Positions 20,976-31,757 of a DNA stretch of 64,000 bases are shown piece by piece (positions within the stretch are counted from its first letter, which is position 1; each line of letters opens with the position of its first letter). Origin of the DNA: Acanthococcus lagerstroemiae (lineage: Eukaryota > Arthropoda > Insecta > Hemiptera > Eriococcidae); the NCBI GenBank assembly GCA_031841125.1, contig CM063109.1, forward strand, positions 22,477,321-22,541,320, in the 5' to 3' direction. The notes under the pieces are model-generated. The model made no database searches, had not been told where the DNA came from, and saw nothing but the letters and a program-made list of their open reading frames with translations. The translations under genes were made by a program, and so were the position numbers.

Positions 20976-21903
20976 CAGGATCGTACCGATAGAGGGGTTG
21001 GGATGGGAAACTTACCTCCCCCCCCCCGCAGGAATTTTTCACTCAGCAGTTGGGAAATTTTACCATTTCAGTCGGCGGGAGCTGGAAAAATCCAACAAGT
21101 CAAAAGTTCTTTCCTTTTTTCTTGCTTGCTTTGACACTTGGAAACTGAGTTGAGAAGTTAGAAAAATCCAACAAGTCAGAAAGTTTTTATTTTTGCTTTG
21201 ACATTTGAGAATTTTGAGTTAAGTCAGTATCAGTTAGAAAAATCCAATAAGTCAATCAAAAGCTTTTTTTTTTTGCTTGCTTTGACACTTGGGAATTGAG
21301 TTGAGAAGTTGGAAAAATCCAACAAGTCAAAAGGTTATTCTTTGCTGATATTTGGGAATTTTGAATTGAGTCATCAATCGGAAAAATCCAATAAGTTAAT
21401 CAAAAGTGTTTTTTTTTTCCTTTGCATTGTGTAGATGTATTGTAGAAAATACTGAGTGCTAACTCCACGGAAAAACAATAAATACACAGTTTAAGACTCG
21501 AAGAAGTGTATTGTAGAATAAGCATATTAAGACTCGTAACACGCCACGACAGTTACACATAAAGTGACTCACGAATGAAGTCGTAAAACGTACCATGCAC
21601 GGTAGCGTTAGTAGCTGCAGTGTTACCAAAGGTAGCTGCAGGGTTACCATATTTCTACACTTTGACACTTGGGAATTGAGTTGAGAAGTTGGAAAAATCC
21701 AAGTCAAAAAGATTCTTTTTTTTGCTTTGATATTCGGGAATTTTGAGTTAAGTCATCAGTGAAAAAATTCCAATAAATCAATCGAAAGTTTTTGTTTTTT
21801 TTTTTGCTTGCGTGCTTTGATACTTGGGAATTTTGAGTTGAGTCAGTTGGGACTTTCACAGTTTTTGCCCCTCCCTCAGGAAAAACTCTTCAGTATGTCC
21901 CTG
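20976..21903. mobile_element. hAT-like element family H1, copy 1, with subterminal repeats
   Basis: The left end reads CAGGATCGTACCGA and the right-end complement reads CAGGGACATACTGAAGAG, followed inside by CAGGAATTTTTCACTCAGCA (left) and TCCTGAGGGAGGGG (right). Between them lie many copies of a ~60-80 bp subrepeat containing TTTGACACTTGGGAATTGAG and GAAAAATCCAACAAGTCAAAAG. Flanking 8-mers CTGAAACC and CTGGAATT agree at only 5 of 8. About 21430-21655 lacks the subrepeats and looks like a nested insertion. No transposase was seen. The frames inside are repeat-derived. Confidence 0.65.
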
Positions 21904-22022
21904 CTGGAATTCAATAAATCATGGGGCGAAGGTGAATCTCCATTTGGGTCATTCATCGAAATGTTGATATTTCAGTCCCCAGCAGTTATCTCACAAGTTA
22001 TTAATGATGTGTTTTTTCTACG

Positions 22023-22378
22023 CAGGGACGTACCACCGAAGAGTTTTTCCTGGGGGAGGGGGCAAAAATTGTGAAAGTTCCACCTAACTCAACTCAAAAT
22101 TACCAAGTATCAAAGCAAAAAAAAAAACAAAAAACCTTTGACTTGTTGGGTTTTTCTAACTGACTCAACTGGAAATTCCCAAACATCTCAGTAAAAAACC
22201 TTTGACTTGGATTCTTCCAATTCGCAACTCAATTTCCAAGTATCAAAGCAAAAAAAACAAAAAACTTTTAATTAGTTGGATTTTTCAACTCCGCCTGATT
22301 GAAATTGTAAATTTTCCCAACTTCTGAGTGAAAAATTCTTCCAGGGGTGTTCCTCCTCCCCCTATCGACACGTCCCTG
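22023..22378. mobile_element. hAT-like element family H1, copy 2 (opposite orientation)
   Basis: Left end CAGGGACGTACCACCGAAGA and right-end complement CAGGGACGTGTCGATAGGGG. The interior carries inverted versions of the subrepeats of copy 1 (AACTCAAAATTACCAAGTAT, CCTTTGACTTGTTGGGTTTT). It lies 119 bp from copy 1 in reverse orientation, so the two together form a head-to-head pair. I saw no matching flanking 8-mers. Confidence 0.65.
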
Positions 22379-23145
22379 AATAGACATGGCCAACAAAACA
22401 GTTTTCTACCATCTTCACAACGGGTTAACCACAGAATGTTTTCATATTGCGGTACATGGCAATGTCTAGTAAAACTCAAACCGCACCTCTCTTTTGCTCA
22501 GTTTTTAAAAATGGTAATTCTGGTTTAGGCTTCCCACCTTAATAATTTCTAATTGTTCATTAAGAGTAAGTCGCGAAAACGGGTTTTCAATAAGATCTCA
22601 AGTACCTACGCATTTTGTGAGCAAAAAACACGGTGCATTCAAACATAACGCGTTGACTAGTAGAAGAACATGATCACGTTTCACTGTCAACTTCGACGTT
22701 TGTGTGTAGCCAAGCCGAGGAAAGCCTGACTCAAAGCGCTTCCAGAACGCAACCAAACGCCCAGGTTTCGTCGCGTTGAATATGCTAGTGTGTTTTCGTG
22801 TTGGTAATTAACACGGAGGCGGGGGCATAAGTCGTGCGATGTTACGTGCAGTATGAAAAAAAAGGGTTAGATCCGACGCACACCTCGCTGGCCTATACGA
22901 ACATACATGTATAAGGATTGCCGAATGCCAAACAGTATACATCTCCCATGAATTTATTACATACTTAAGTGTAAGCGTTGTAAGCGTCAATACAGCCGCT
23001 GTTTTGTCCAACGTTTCATTATCTTTTATTTGTTACAAGTTGAAGTTGATGTTGTATATGAAAACTTATTTTCTCGGGAATTTTCAGGGTAAGCAGCGCT
23101 TACCTTACTTGCCTGGAATGAACACCACTGCTACTGGTACAGTAT
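22379..23145. other. Intergenic, no gene seen
   Basis: Mostly unique sequence of mixed composition. Short frames without motif. Nothing identified. Confidence 0.4.
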
Positions 23146-23553
23146 ATGATGCAGTCCGTGGTTGCCTGGGGTATAAAAAAAATTTGCTCCCGCTGGTTGC
23201 CAAAGGAGCTGACTCCCAATCACAAGTCATTTAAATGGGTTGTTTTATCGCATCCCGCGCACTCACCAGACTTGGCGCAGATTGCCATTTATTTCCACCT
23301 GGTATGCTACTTTCTAACAACGGCGATAGCTAAAAGAAACTGTCAAATTGGTTTGCTGAAATGGAGGCTACTTTCTATGAGGAAGGTATACTCAAACTGG
23401 TCTAGAGGTCTGACAAATGTTTGAGTTGTAATGGCGACTACGTTGAAAAATAGGTTACAGATGTAGCTTTCGATATTTCTTTGAATAAACGTTCTATCTT
23501 TATTAGTTTTTGATTTATAGCCTTTGTTACCTTACTTTTTGAATGCCCCTCGT
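23146..23553 (+). pseudogene. Mariner-like element, internally deleted transposase and 3' TIR
   Basis: The translation from 23146 gives KKICSRWLPKELTPNHKS, the end of the N-terminal domain of mariner transposases (K-C-RWVPK-LT--QK). It then jumps directly to VVLSHPAHSPDLAQ, the region of the third catalytic Asp (HPPYSPDLAP). In another frame FYEEGILKLV, a stop, then DKCLSCNGDYVEK and a stop give the normal mariner C-terminus. The whole catalytic core with the first two Asp residues is missing. The 3' end carries TTACTTTTTGAATGCCCCTC followed by GTATA near 23550, like a mariner TIR next to a TA target. The 5' TIR was not found. Confidence 0.8.
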
Positions 23554-25258
23554 ATATCCAGAAAATTAGCTTTCCCAAATAATATCCCTCATTTTTGTGA
23601 AATGTTAAAAAATGTATATTTTTGAGCGGCTTCGCCACCGTTGACAGTACCTGCTAAACTGATATGAAACAAATCAAGAATAAATTCTCACTCCTCAAGA
23701 CGTACTGCTACTCTCATCGATACATTTTCAAACTTGTAGACCTGCAACATCATAATTATTCAAGGATTTTGTTGCCTAGTTTTCTTTTCAAACAACTTTT
23801 AGGTATACCTTAACTCTAGTTATCGAAGCTTTCAGAGTTTAGGAAAGGAGGTATTATCTGCCTACACAAAAAATTGCCAATATCTGCGTCTACGAGCTTG
23901 AAGATATACGATGAAAATTACAAACTGCTCATAAGCAAACACGAGCAACTTGACATTCCTCTTGCGTCTTGGTTGCGGAAAGTTTATTCGCTGTACCTCT
24001 TCGTGTACAATCCTTTCCAATTGCTTTTCCGATTTCTCTCCCAAGTTTTCTCCTCGCGTGCTACGTAGCAACTAGTGAACCGCCGACAAGACTATAAATA
24101 CACTTTTGTACATAAAATGAGTTTCAATAATCGCTCCAGGTATACAGTTTAATCGGACTTCAAAATCTCGTTCATAAAGAAGTTTTTAATACTGGATACA
24201 TTCGCGGCTAATGATGAAAATGCGTATTGTCTTACACTTTTGATTATACGTCATCGTCCTATGAATTTACGGACAAGAGTGTTCTCTTTGTGTAAGTACC
24301 GACGACATTTCATGAAAACTAACTGAAAATGAGTTGCTCGGTAGCCGGGAAAAGTTAGGACATTTTTAATAATACACCGCATCGTGCGTGTCAACAAGCA
24401 AAATGTGCAAAGTCAACTGCAACGGATCTCTTACGACACAAATGTTTGTTTTCACCGATGCAACGTCTGTAGACAAATTTTCGAGACGACTCGAGTATAC
24501 GTATATGTTAATGAGAACGGAGACGGAAAAGGCGGCAGTTTATTTACTCGTATTTGCAAGTTAATCCCACAGACAGAATTTATAACGAGATTTTGTAAGT
24601 TCGTCTGGCATTATATACTCAAAATTCGGCTCAACGAACTATGAGCGGAGCAGTTAATTCCCATCTGATTATTCGATATATTAAAATGCATTTTTCTCGG
24701 AAGACTTATGAAGAAAGTTGTGAAACGGTTTGGGCTTTCAGTACGGGAGGCATGAAGCGACACTGATCGCACTACACTTCCTGACTTCCTCTAACTAGTT
24801 CAGTGAGAGAATAATGAAATGGAAGGAGCGCTCTCACTCACAAACAACGACTCTCGATGAGGCAGACTTTACCATCCCAACACATATACTGCAAAATTTA
24901 TTAAAGAATTAATATGTATATTTATTTATTCGATGAAGCATAAACATTAACGCATTTTGTCATTCATGCTTCGAGTCAGAGCAAAACGCGCACAAACGAA
25001 AATGACGCACTTATCCGTCTAGTGTGAACAGTTACCCTTCCCTCTCCCACCATGCCAACGTACTCACGATTCGGGCTGGTCGAAGTGGTGGCACGCTGTC
25101 ATCGCAAACTTGTAGTAATGATCGGGTAAGAATATCCCATTAACATACGTATTTAATTTTCAGAAAATATCTCAAAGATGAAAAAGTTTTTCGGAAAAAT
25201 GAAGAGAACCAAACGGATAAAAGTTGAAATTTCCTTTCAGATGAGTACATTTTTAGGT
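23554..25258. other. Intergenic, no gene seen
   Basis: Unique-looking sequence. The 86-codon frame at 24384-24644 has four cysteines (CFHRCNVCRQIF) but no recognised fold. Stretches after 24650 are AT-rich. I see no gene. Confidence 0.4.
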
Positions 25259-25381
25259 TCGGCGCAGCCGAGCCTTATACAATGAAGAAATAGTTCCACG
25301 CAACGCGTGAGGTCAGTGGTTTATGGTCGGCGCAGCCAATGGGAAAATAGTTCTACGCGACGCGTGATGTCAGTGGTTTGT
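25259..25381. repeat. ~62-bp tandem duplication
   Basis: GGCGCAGCCGAGCCTTATAC and, further on, ATAGTTCCACGCAACGCGTG then AGGTCAGTGGTTT are repeated immediately downstream as GGCGCAGCCAATGGGAAAAT, AGTTCTACGCGACGCGTG and ATGTCAGTGGTTT. Two units only. Confidence 0.7.
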
Positions 25382-26758
25382 GTTTGTCTTCCAGACTTCC
25401 AGTGCTCTTTTTCTTATCAATCGATATTCGAGATACATGAGAATGAATCGCGTTTACTGTCTACAGTGATGCTTGTGGTTTTAAATGTAAAAGTGAACGA
25501 ATATAATTGTGTGTAAAAGAAACAGATAGGAAGATGGTTTTACATCGTGCTTACAGTCTCAGCAAGAGTAACCCAAAGTATCAACGTATCCGGACTCAAT
25601 AAAAGGAGTTCATGTTGTGAGGTTTGTAATATTGTGTAATATGATTCTTGCTGAAATTAGAGTCGGCATGAACCAATTGACATTTTTGTAAACAAAATAA
25701 GTAATTAGTATCGTTGGAAAGAGCATAAAAAGTGGAATTTTTCAGAATTCGGCCCCCGATTCAAAAATGTGTATTCACGTTGATCAAAGCTTATCAGTAA
25801 ACGCTATGTCATATAGTTTCTACATGGCTTTTGAACTTTGAATCACGTGTTCTCAGTAAACAGATTTTGCTGCCTGGTTTCCTAACTCTTAACAGCGATT
25901 GTACTTTTGTACTTTTTGTTCGAAGTTGGTTAGTGGAATAGCCGCCCAGACTTCAGCTGAAAGGCCGACACTATTACTAGGTGGAAAAGCGACCTGTTTT
26001 GTTTCATTTCAATCAGAGCAGTTTTCTCAAATGATCACTTTTACAGCAGTTCATGTTTTGGATGCTATTGAAATTGTAGAGTGCGACTCATTCGCGCTCT
26101 CAGTCCGAATTCGTTTCATTAGTCTCTTGCTGAACAAAGTATTGATCGTTTCAAATCAGTTGTTTATTTACATTCAAGTCGGTAGGAAGGTAGGAACTAT
26201 ATAAGAATACACCCAAAAAATAGTTCTAATCGGACTTGGTCGTCATTGATGTCATATTAAAGAAGATTTAAAATGATACAAATGATGTTCGGCGGATATT
26301 TTCATTTTAACACATGATTTTCGAGAAAAATGCATTGAAACTGTATATTCCTCCATATACGTGTAGCTTAAATTTCCAACCGTGTTTTTTTTGCTGTGAC
26401 GTCACGGTGTCATCATTTCTGAAACGATCAATGGCACAGTGGTAGTAAAAACAGCCTAGGTGGTTTTGCTGATGGTATTTTGGTGCGCGCGCATTGGGAA
26501 TCTCTTCATTTGTACGCGGGACTTCATTATGCCCACTTGTCTTGTAAGGCTTCAACGCAAAACTAGACTGTTGAATGATAAAATGGTTGAAACAAAACAA
26601 CGGATCAAAAATAATAGTTGATCCAAAATAACAGAGAATATGACCCAATAGTATAGGTACAATATTAGATCCGAGGTGTGCATAATACTATAATAATAGT
26701 AGTACATAAAATATCAGATTTTTTTATTTTAAATTAGTGCTCCTGGTACACTACATAT
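25382..26758. other. Intergenic, no gene seen
   Basis: The frames at 25899-26204 (plus) and 26307-26648 (minus) exceed 100 codons but contain no motif I can name and do not show convincing codon-like character. Nothing else was identified. Confidence 0.4.
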
Positions 26759-27346
26759 GTGGCAGTTTCTATAAAAAGGGGTAACTTTGTCGTTCAATCA
26801 AAGTCTCAGAAAACGCAAAAGAAAAAAAAGAAAAAAAAATTTGTTGGTCAAAAAAAATCAATTTTGAGATTTTGGTTAATTTCTGTAGAACAAACATCGC
26901 AATAACAAAGAGAAAATTTACGCGCATGAGAGAGAAAGAGAATTATGAATGAGAAAATAATGCAAATGTCTGCGTTCGCTTCTTCGTGGTTTTTCGGAGC
27001 TCACGAATAAATCCGATGTTCTGAATTGTTACCACGCAGAAGAGCGAAAAATTACCTTTCTAACAAGTCCTCGTTGAGGCTGGTAACGTGATTTCGCGGC
27101 GAGTTAGGGCCGCTTGACGGAGTGGGAGAAAAAGGTGTGTCTAACTTTAAATGCGTTTTTCCCAAAAACGTGTTTTCGCGCATTCTTGTTACACTCATCT
27201 TTGATCGCTTGTATCTCCGGAACAAAAAAAGCTACAAATCTCGCCGATAGCTCATTAGAATGGGCATTCATTCTGCTATTACACACTGTCCATAACTCTA
27301 AATTCTTCGGATTGACAAAGTTACCCCTTTTTATAGAAACTGCCAC
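26759..27346. mobile_element. TIR MITE family M1, copy 2, 588 bp
   Basis: The terminal 33 bases at 26759-26791 and 27314-27346 are perfect inverted copies, starting GTGGCAGTTTCTATAAAAAG and continuing GGGTAACTTTGTC. The interior aligns with the copy at 15362-15964. The 80-codon minus-strand frame at 27104-27346 starts with GTG inside the TIR and is not a gene by itself. A related but broken frame exists in copy 1. No clear target duplication was seen. Confidence 0.85.
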
Positions 27347-28782
27347 GTATATTGATAATGGGATGAAAAAATAATATTAAATACGAGAATAAGAATCGGG
27401 AAATAATGCGCTTAATAATGTACTGGTAATGGCGAGAAACCCTTTACTATTCAATTACTGTCAGTGGCACTAACATAGAGGCGGTATTAACTGAAGAGCT
27501 TTTTTCCAAAGTGGCCTAATTCGGTTTTTGTCAAAAGCGAGTTTGATGCGCCATCTTGTGGCACAAAATAGAAGTTATAAAAGGTAGGTTCTCCACATTC
27601 TTATCTCCTTTTGTTCCAGAGTTCCCAGTGATTAAAAATGTGGTTGGTTTCCAAAGTGACCTAGGTCGAAAGTCTTCCCGAGTGATATAATGCCATAATA
27701 TGTGATTGATTTGTGATTACTGCTATATTAAAGTAAAGCCAGAGATTTCAATTTTCCAATGATTTCGATTAAAAAATCTTAATTTTTATGACAGTAAAAA
27801 CGCAAGGAAAAAAATCGAAGTAGATTTCAAAAATGTGCATCATAGTACAATTTATTATAAAGAAAATCGCACGTTATATCAGCTAGAAACCTACGTTTTA
27901 GCATCATCAAACACATTTTACTCTTCCACAGTGGCCTAAGTCAAGAAGTTTCCAACTTTAATGCTTTGCTTTGTACTCGTAGCCCACATACCAATTTTTC
28001 ACGAGTAATTTTTATGAGTTAGTTGATATACCACTCGAGAACATTTTCTAGTTTTCGCTAAATAGGACACAGTAGAGTAGGGCGGAAAGTATTTCTTTGT
28101 CTGTGTGTTTTTTCGAGGTTGGCGAGTGAACCATTAGAGCTGGGGTGTTCGTACTTTCTGGATGTGTTCATATAAACTCTGAGTGGGTTTCAGGCTGTAA
28201 CAAATTTCGGTACTCTTATTAGAAAGGGGACCATAAAATTTTGTCTACTGTGGACCCCCTAATTTTTTTCGACTTGGACGTTTCGGAAGTGTTTTATATT
28301 GGCCTTTTTCACATTATATTGAAATTTGATGACTGCAACTGTTTCCCTTCAGAAATTCAGATATTATTAAGGGGCGGAAATCTTTAATCTCTAATATATA
28401 GAAGTGTTTGTTTGTCTCTGCCCCTTTTGGCAGATCCAGGGGCGTTAGAAATATGGTATCTAACCCTTTGACCACCACCGACTCTAAATTTAAAATTACA
28501 CGCAACTGTGCTCGAGGTCTCTCTCTCTCTCTTTTCTGTGGGGATGGTGTGATGGGACGTATGGCTGCACGCATGCCAAAGTGGCCCCTGAGACACCGCA
28601 CCCCCAGCACCGGAAACTACCCTTTCGGGCATCGCATCAGTGTCGAGGGTTCCTCTGTGGGGATGCTGAGGGTGCTGATGGGGAGGGAGCCCCTAGCTTG
28701 GTGCCGTGGTGGGTCTAGGGAGCTACTAGTGCAGTATAAAAAAGGATATAAATTTGATTTTCGATTGATGTTGTGACGAAAC
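27347..28782. other. Intergenic with a thrice-repeated short motif
   Basis: No recognised gene. A word like CCAAAGTGGCCTAATTCGG occurs at 27506, 27651 (CCAAAGTGACCTAGGTCG) and 27926 (CCACAGTGGCCTAAGTC), all in the same orientation. Repeat D2 copy 2 lies at 28420-28498. A CT-run occurs near 28520-28530. Confidence 0.4.
28420..28498. repeat. Dispersed repeat D2, copy 2
   Basis: GCCCCTTTTGGCAGATCCAG, then GGGCGTTAGAAATATGGTAT and ACTCTAAATT, match 7251-7330. The minus-strand peptide LDTIFLTPLDLPKGAE is shared with copy 1. Confidence 0.6.
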
Positions 28783-29785
28783 CAGTGTATTTTAGCCAGC
28801 CGAAAGCCGTATTCAGCCGTATTTGAGACAATAAGCTTCAGATTTTTTGAAGCTGGTATCGACTCGTATGCAAGCTAAAAACCAAATACAGCCGTTTCTT
28901 TCGGGTTTTTTTTTTTTTTTTTTTTTTGGCTCACGATAATCTTACAAAAATTTTGATTTTTGATTCTTTGGGTGCGTAATTCGGCTTTTCAAACAGATTT
29001 TTTCGAAAATGCCGCAATGATCTGGAAACAAAGTTTTTGGAGGCCCGACGCCTCAAGAGTTAGCGAGAGCGAAAGATCTGTTTCTTTACAAAATTACGAA
29101 GACGAATCGTTGTTTTGACTTTTGGAGATGGAGATTGGTGTTTATGTTTCTATTTACTTCTTTCAACTTTTCAACTTTTGAGTTTTGACTCCTTTCGAGT
29201 TTCGCTTTCGGTCTTTCCTTGTCTGGAATGCCTCGCTATTTCTGCTTCAGGTTTGTTTGTAATTGGTTTCTTCTTCCCAGTTACCTATATTCTATGATGC
29301 AGCAGCATCCAGATTCAGAATATCGAATTTCTTTTCCCTTTCCTTCTAAGAGAAAGGCAAAATGGAGCACAGAGCAATTCTGGGAGGGAGCAAATATCAT
29401 ACTTGCGGTGCTGGGGACTGAAGTGAGTGTCAAACGACTCTTTTCTCAACTCAGTTTTATCCTCAGTCCTCGGCGCGACTGTTTATTGGGGTCTATAATT
29501 AAGAAAATTTTGTTTCTGAAGCGTAATTATGATAATCTCCTGTCTCCTCAATTAAAAAGCATATTTTTATATTTTTTTTTATTTTTTTCAATTCTGAGGT
29601 CGATTTTAATAGCATAATTATGTTCTACGGCCCCAAATTCCTTCTAGAGGATACCAAACTCGACAAACAGCCGAAAGCCAGCTTTATTTAAAAAAATAGG
29701 AGCAGCTGAAAGCCATAGTCGTATTTTTTAAGGTCATCAGCTTAAGCCGAAAGCATAAGCCGTATTTTACGGCTGAAATACACAG
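28783..29785 (+). mobile_element. hAT element remnant, ~1.0 kb
   Basis: The left end CAGTGTATTTTAGCC and the right-end complement CTGTGTATTTCAGCC are inverted copies. Both subterminal regions contain repeated words GCCGTATTT and AGCCGAAAGCC in both orientations (28795-28890 and 29670-29780), typical of hAT subterminal transposase-binding motifs. A transposase C-terminus lies inside on the plus strand. The element is much shorter than an autonomous hAT, so most of the transposase is deleted. Flanking 8-mers (GACGAAAC and CTAATGAC) do not match. Confidence 0.7.
29300..29617 (+). pseudogene. hAT transposase, C-terminal dimerisation domain fragment
   Basis: In frame: AKWSTEQFWEGANIILAVLG, then EVSVKRLFSQLSFILSPRRD and IKKILFLKRNYDNL. 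This is the hAT dimerisation motif (A---L-VP-SSVSVERLFS-L--I---RR--L------ILFLK-N). The K in place of the usual E of VERLFS is a deviation. The DDE catalytic residues and the BED finger are absent. The open frame begins upstream at 29219 with low-complexity sequence that I do not think is part of the transposase. Confidence 0.8.
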
Positions 29786-30887
29786 CTAATGACGCATCAT
29801 GCACCATGTGGCTTCCAGTATCCAGCATGAAGAACTGATAAAGATAGTAAATGTTTTTTCACTGCATATTAATCAAAACTCTATCCCTATTTTACATCGT
29901 CCTACAACTAACTACAGCACTTCACCCACAGAACCTCATGCATGATATAGCCTAAATATTTATTTGTATCAACGTGGCAACTTGTTCAAAATACTCTGGT
30001 CATCACCTCATACAGGGGCGCAGCCAGAACTTCTTTTTGGTGGGGGCTTCAATTTGGAGAAAAAAAAAAAAAACGTAGGCAGGGAATGAAAACTCGATTT
30101 GGCGCCTACCTATTTCAATGAATTATTGATTTTGAAAATTCGATTTTTTTTTTTTGGGGGGGGGTATCCCCCTAAGACTTTGAAGTGTCATGTGATGAGA
30201 ACAAAAGATGATATCTTGCTTCTTCAGTAATAAGAGGGACAACCCTCTACATATCTTCATGATGGCCCATTGAAACAAACAATTGATACAAAAATCGACT
30301 CTTTTTTCGACATTCTAAATCCATCATCCCGACATTGTGATTGAATCTGATACAGAATTTGATGCCTGCCTACAAAAGTCGGATTACAATGTCGACGTCA
30401 ATTTTTGGATATATTTCTACATCAAACTGGATGCGCAATTCTATTCAAAAGTCAAGATCAGCACGGTAACTCGACTTCTGAATCCAATCCTGTATCAAAT
30501 TTAACCGCAATATCATATTGAAAAAGTGACGGATTTTGAGAAGTTCCTCTGCTTCTTGTTACCGGCTGGTACGACCTTTATACACAACCTTGTCGACTAG
30601 CCTATCTCTCTAATACTTTCGTTCATGTCAGAATCTTAAGATGTCATTTTTTATTTTATACCGAAAACTCGATATTTGAGCTCGATACATCAACAGATAA
30701 TGTTGATAAATGTTCTTAAATCGCGTAAATATATCGACTTGTGTATTTTATTAGCAGAAGCACTTCTGGAGTTCTGGAACAGAGGTCACTAGGTGTTCTA
30801 CCCCAAAAGGGAGAAAAAATAAGTTGGATTTTAACACATCCAAAGCTAAAATATTTATGGTCGCTCAGATATTCTGGGACCCCCATA

Positions 30888-30957
<70 letters not shown>

Positions 30958-31696
30958 CTCAGAAATAAGAAAAAACAGTGTATGAATGAAAAAGGCTATT
31001 CTTAAACCAAGTTTGAATAAGCTGTTCGGTCGTATACATTTTTTTTTGCGTTCTTATGCTAACGTTTTGAAATCGGAGAATGTGAACGACAGAGTCGAAT
31101 TCTATCTTCTTTCACATTGAAGGCGCCGAAAGAAAAGAGCCGTATTTTCACAATGTGCAAATTCACATTATATGTATATGCGAATCCTTTTTAACCTTCT
31201 TATAGGGGAAAGCGTGGAATTTTATTTGCTTTTGAAGGAGGCATTCAACAGAGTATCGAACGTTACGTCGACAATGATGATTTACCTGCAGATAAACGGG
31301 CGCGAGAGAGAAAGTATTCTTAATGCTCTTACCAGAATAAATATGTACAACTGCTCCAACGGCTCTTTACAGAATAACTAATAGCTGTCGTTTCCCCCCT
31401 GGTGTTACAAATAACCCGTGGAAGGTGCCCTCTCCGCACGCACCTCAGATGGCGGTGGCGTACAATTAAATCCAGCTCTTAAGTTCTCGCTTATACTTAA
31501 TCATGTGCAATGTAGAAATTTTCTACGCAGCTGTTTACCTCATAGGTATAGCTGTACCAAAACAAGAACAAATTTCACGCCTGCCATCTAGTTGGGGGTA
31601 TTTTCATTTCATTTGTGTGTGAGGTGGCGCCGTATGCGCCGAGTGCTCAGACTTCCGAGTCCATAGCATTATTCCTCAAGTTGCTGTTAAGGATCA
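29786..31696. other. Intergenic with homopolymers and a CT microsatellite
   Basis: No gene recognised. It contains a G-run/A-run segment near 30014-30170 that begins CAGGGGCGCAGCCAG like a hAT MITE but lacks a matching right end. It also has the CT microsatellite and short frames such as 31172-31381 without motif. Confidence 0.4.
30896..30955. repeat. (CT)n microsatellite
   Basis: About 30 uninterrupted CT dinucleotides following a C-run. The plus-strand frame that ends here in a run of L and S is an artefact of it. Confidence 0.95.
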
Positions 31697-31743
31697 GCTC
31701 AGTAGCCTCACTTTTATAGCCAAAGTGAGGATTTTACTGAGCT
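31697..31743 (-). other. Stem-loop in the LINE 3' UTR
   Basis: GCTCAGTA + CCTCACTTT pair with AAAGTGAGG + TACTGAGC, 8 and 9 bp stems with a 7-base loop. It lies just after the stop codon of the LINE on the minus strand. Some LINE reverse transcriptases recognise 3'-UTR stem-loops. Whether this one does is an inference. Confidence 0.5.
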
Positions 31744-31757
31744 CTATCCCTTTGACT

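Noticed and set aside
27104..27346. 80-codon minus-strand frame in the M1 MITE
   Set aside because: It starts with GTG inside the terminal inverted repeat, is broken in the other copy and has no motif.
30014..30180. Possible hAT MITE starting CAGGGGCGCAGCCAG
   Set aside because: No matching inverted right end or 8-bp target duplication was visible.
30741..30968. 75-codon frame ending in LSLSLS
   Set aside because: Produced by the CT microsatellite.
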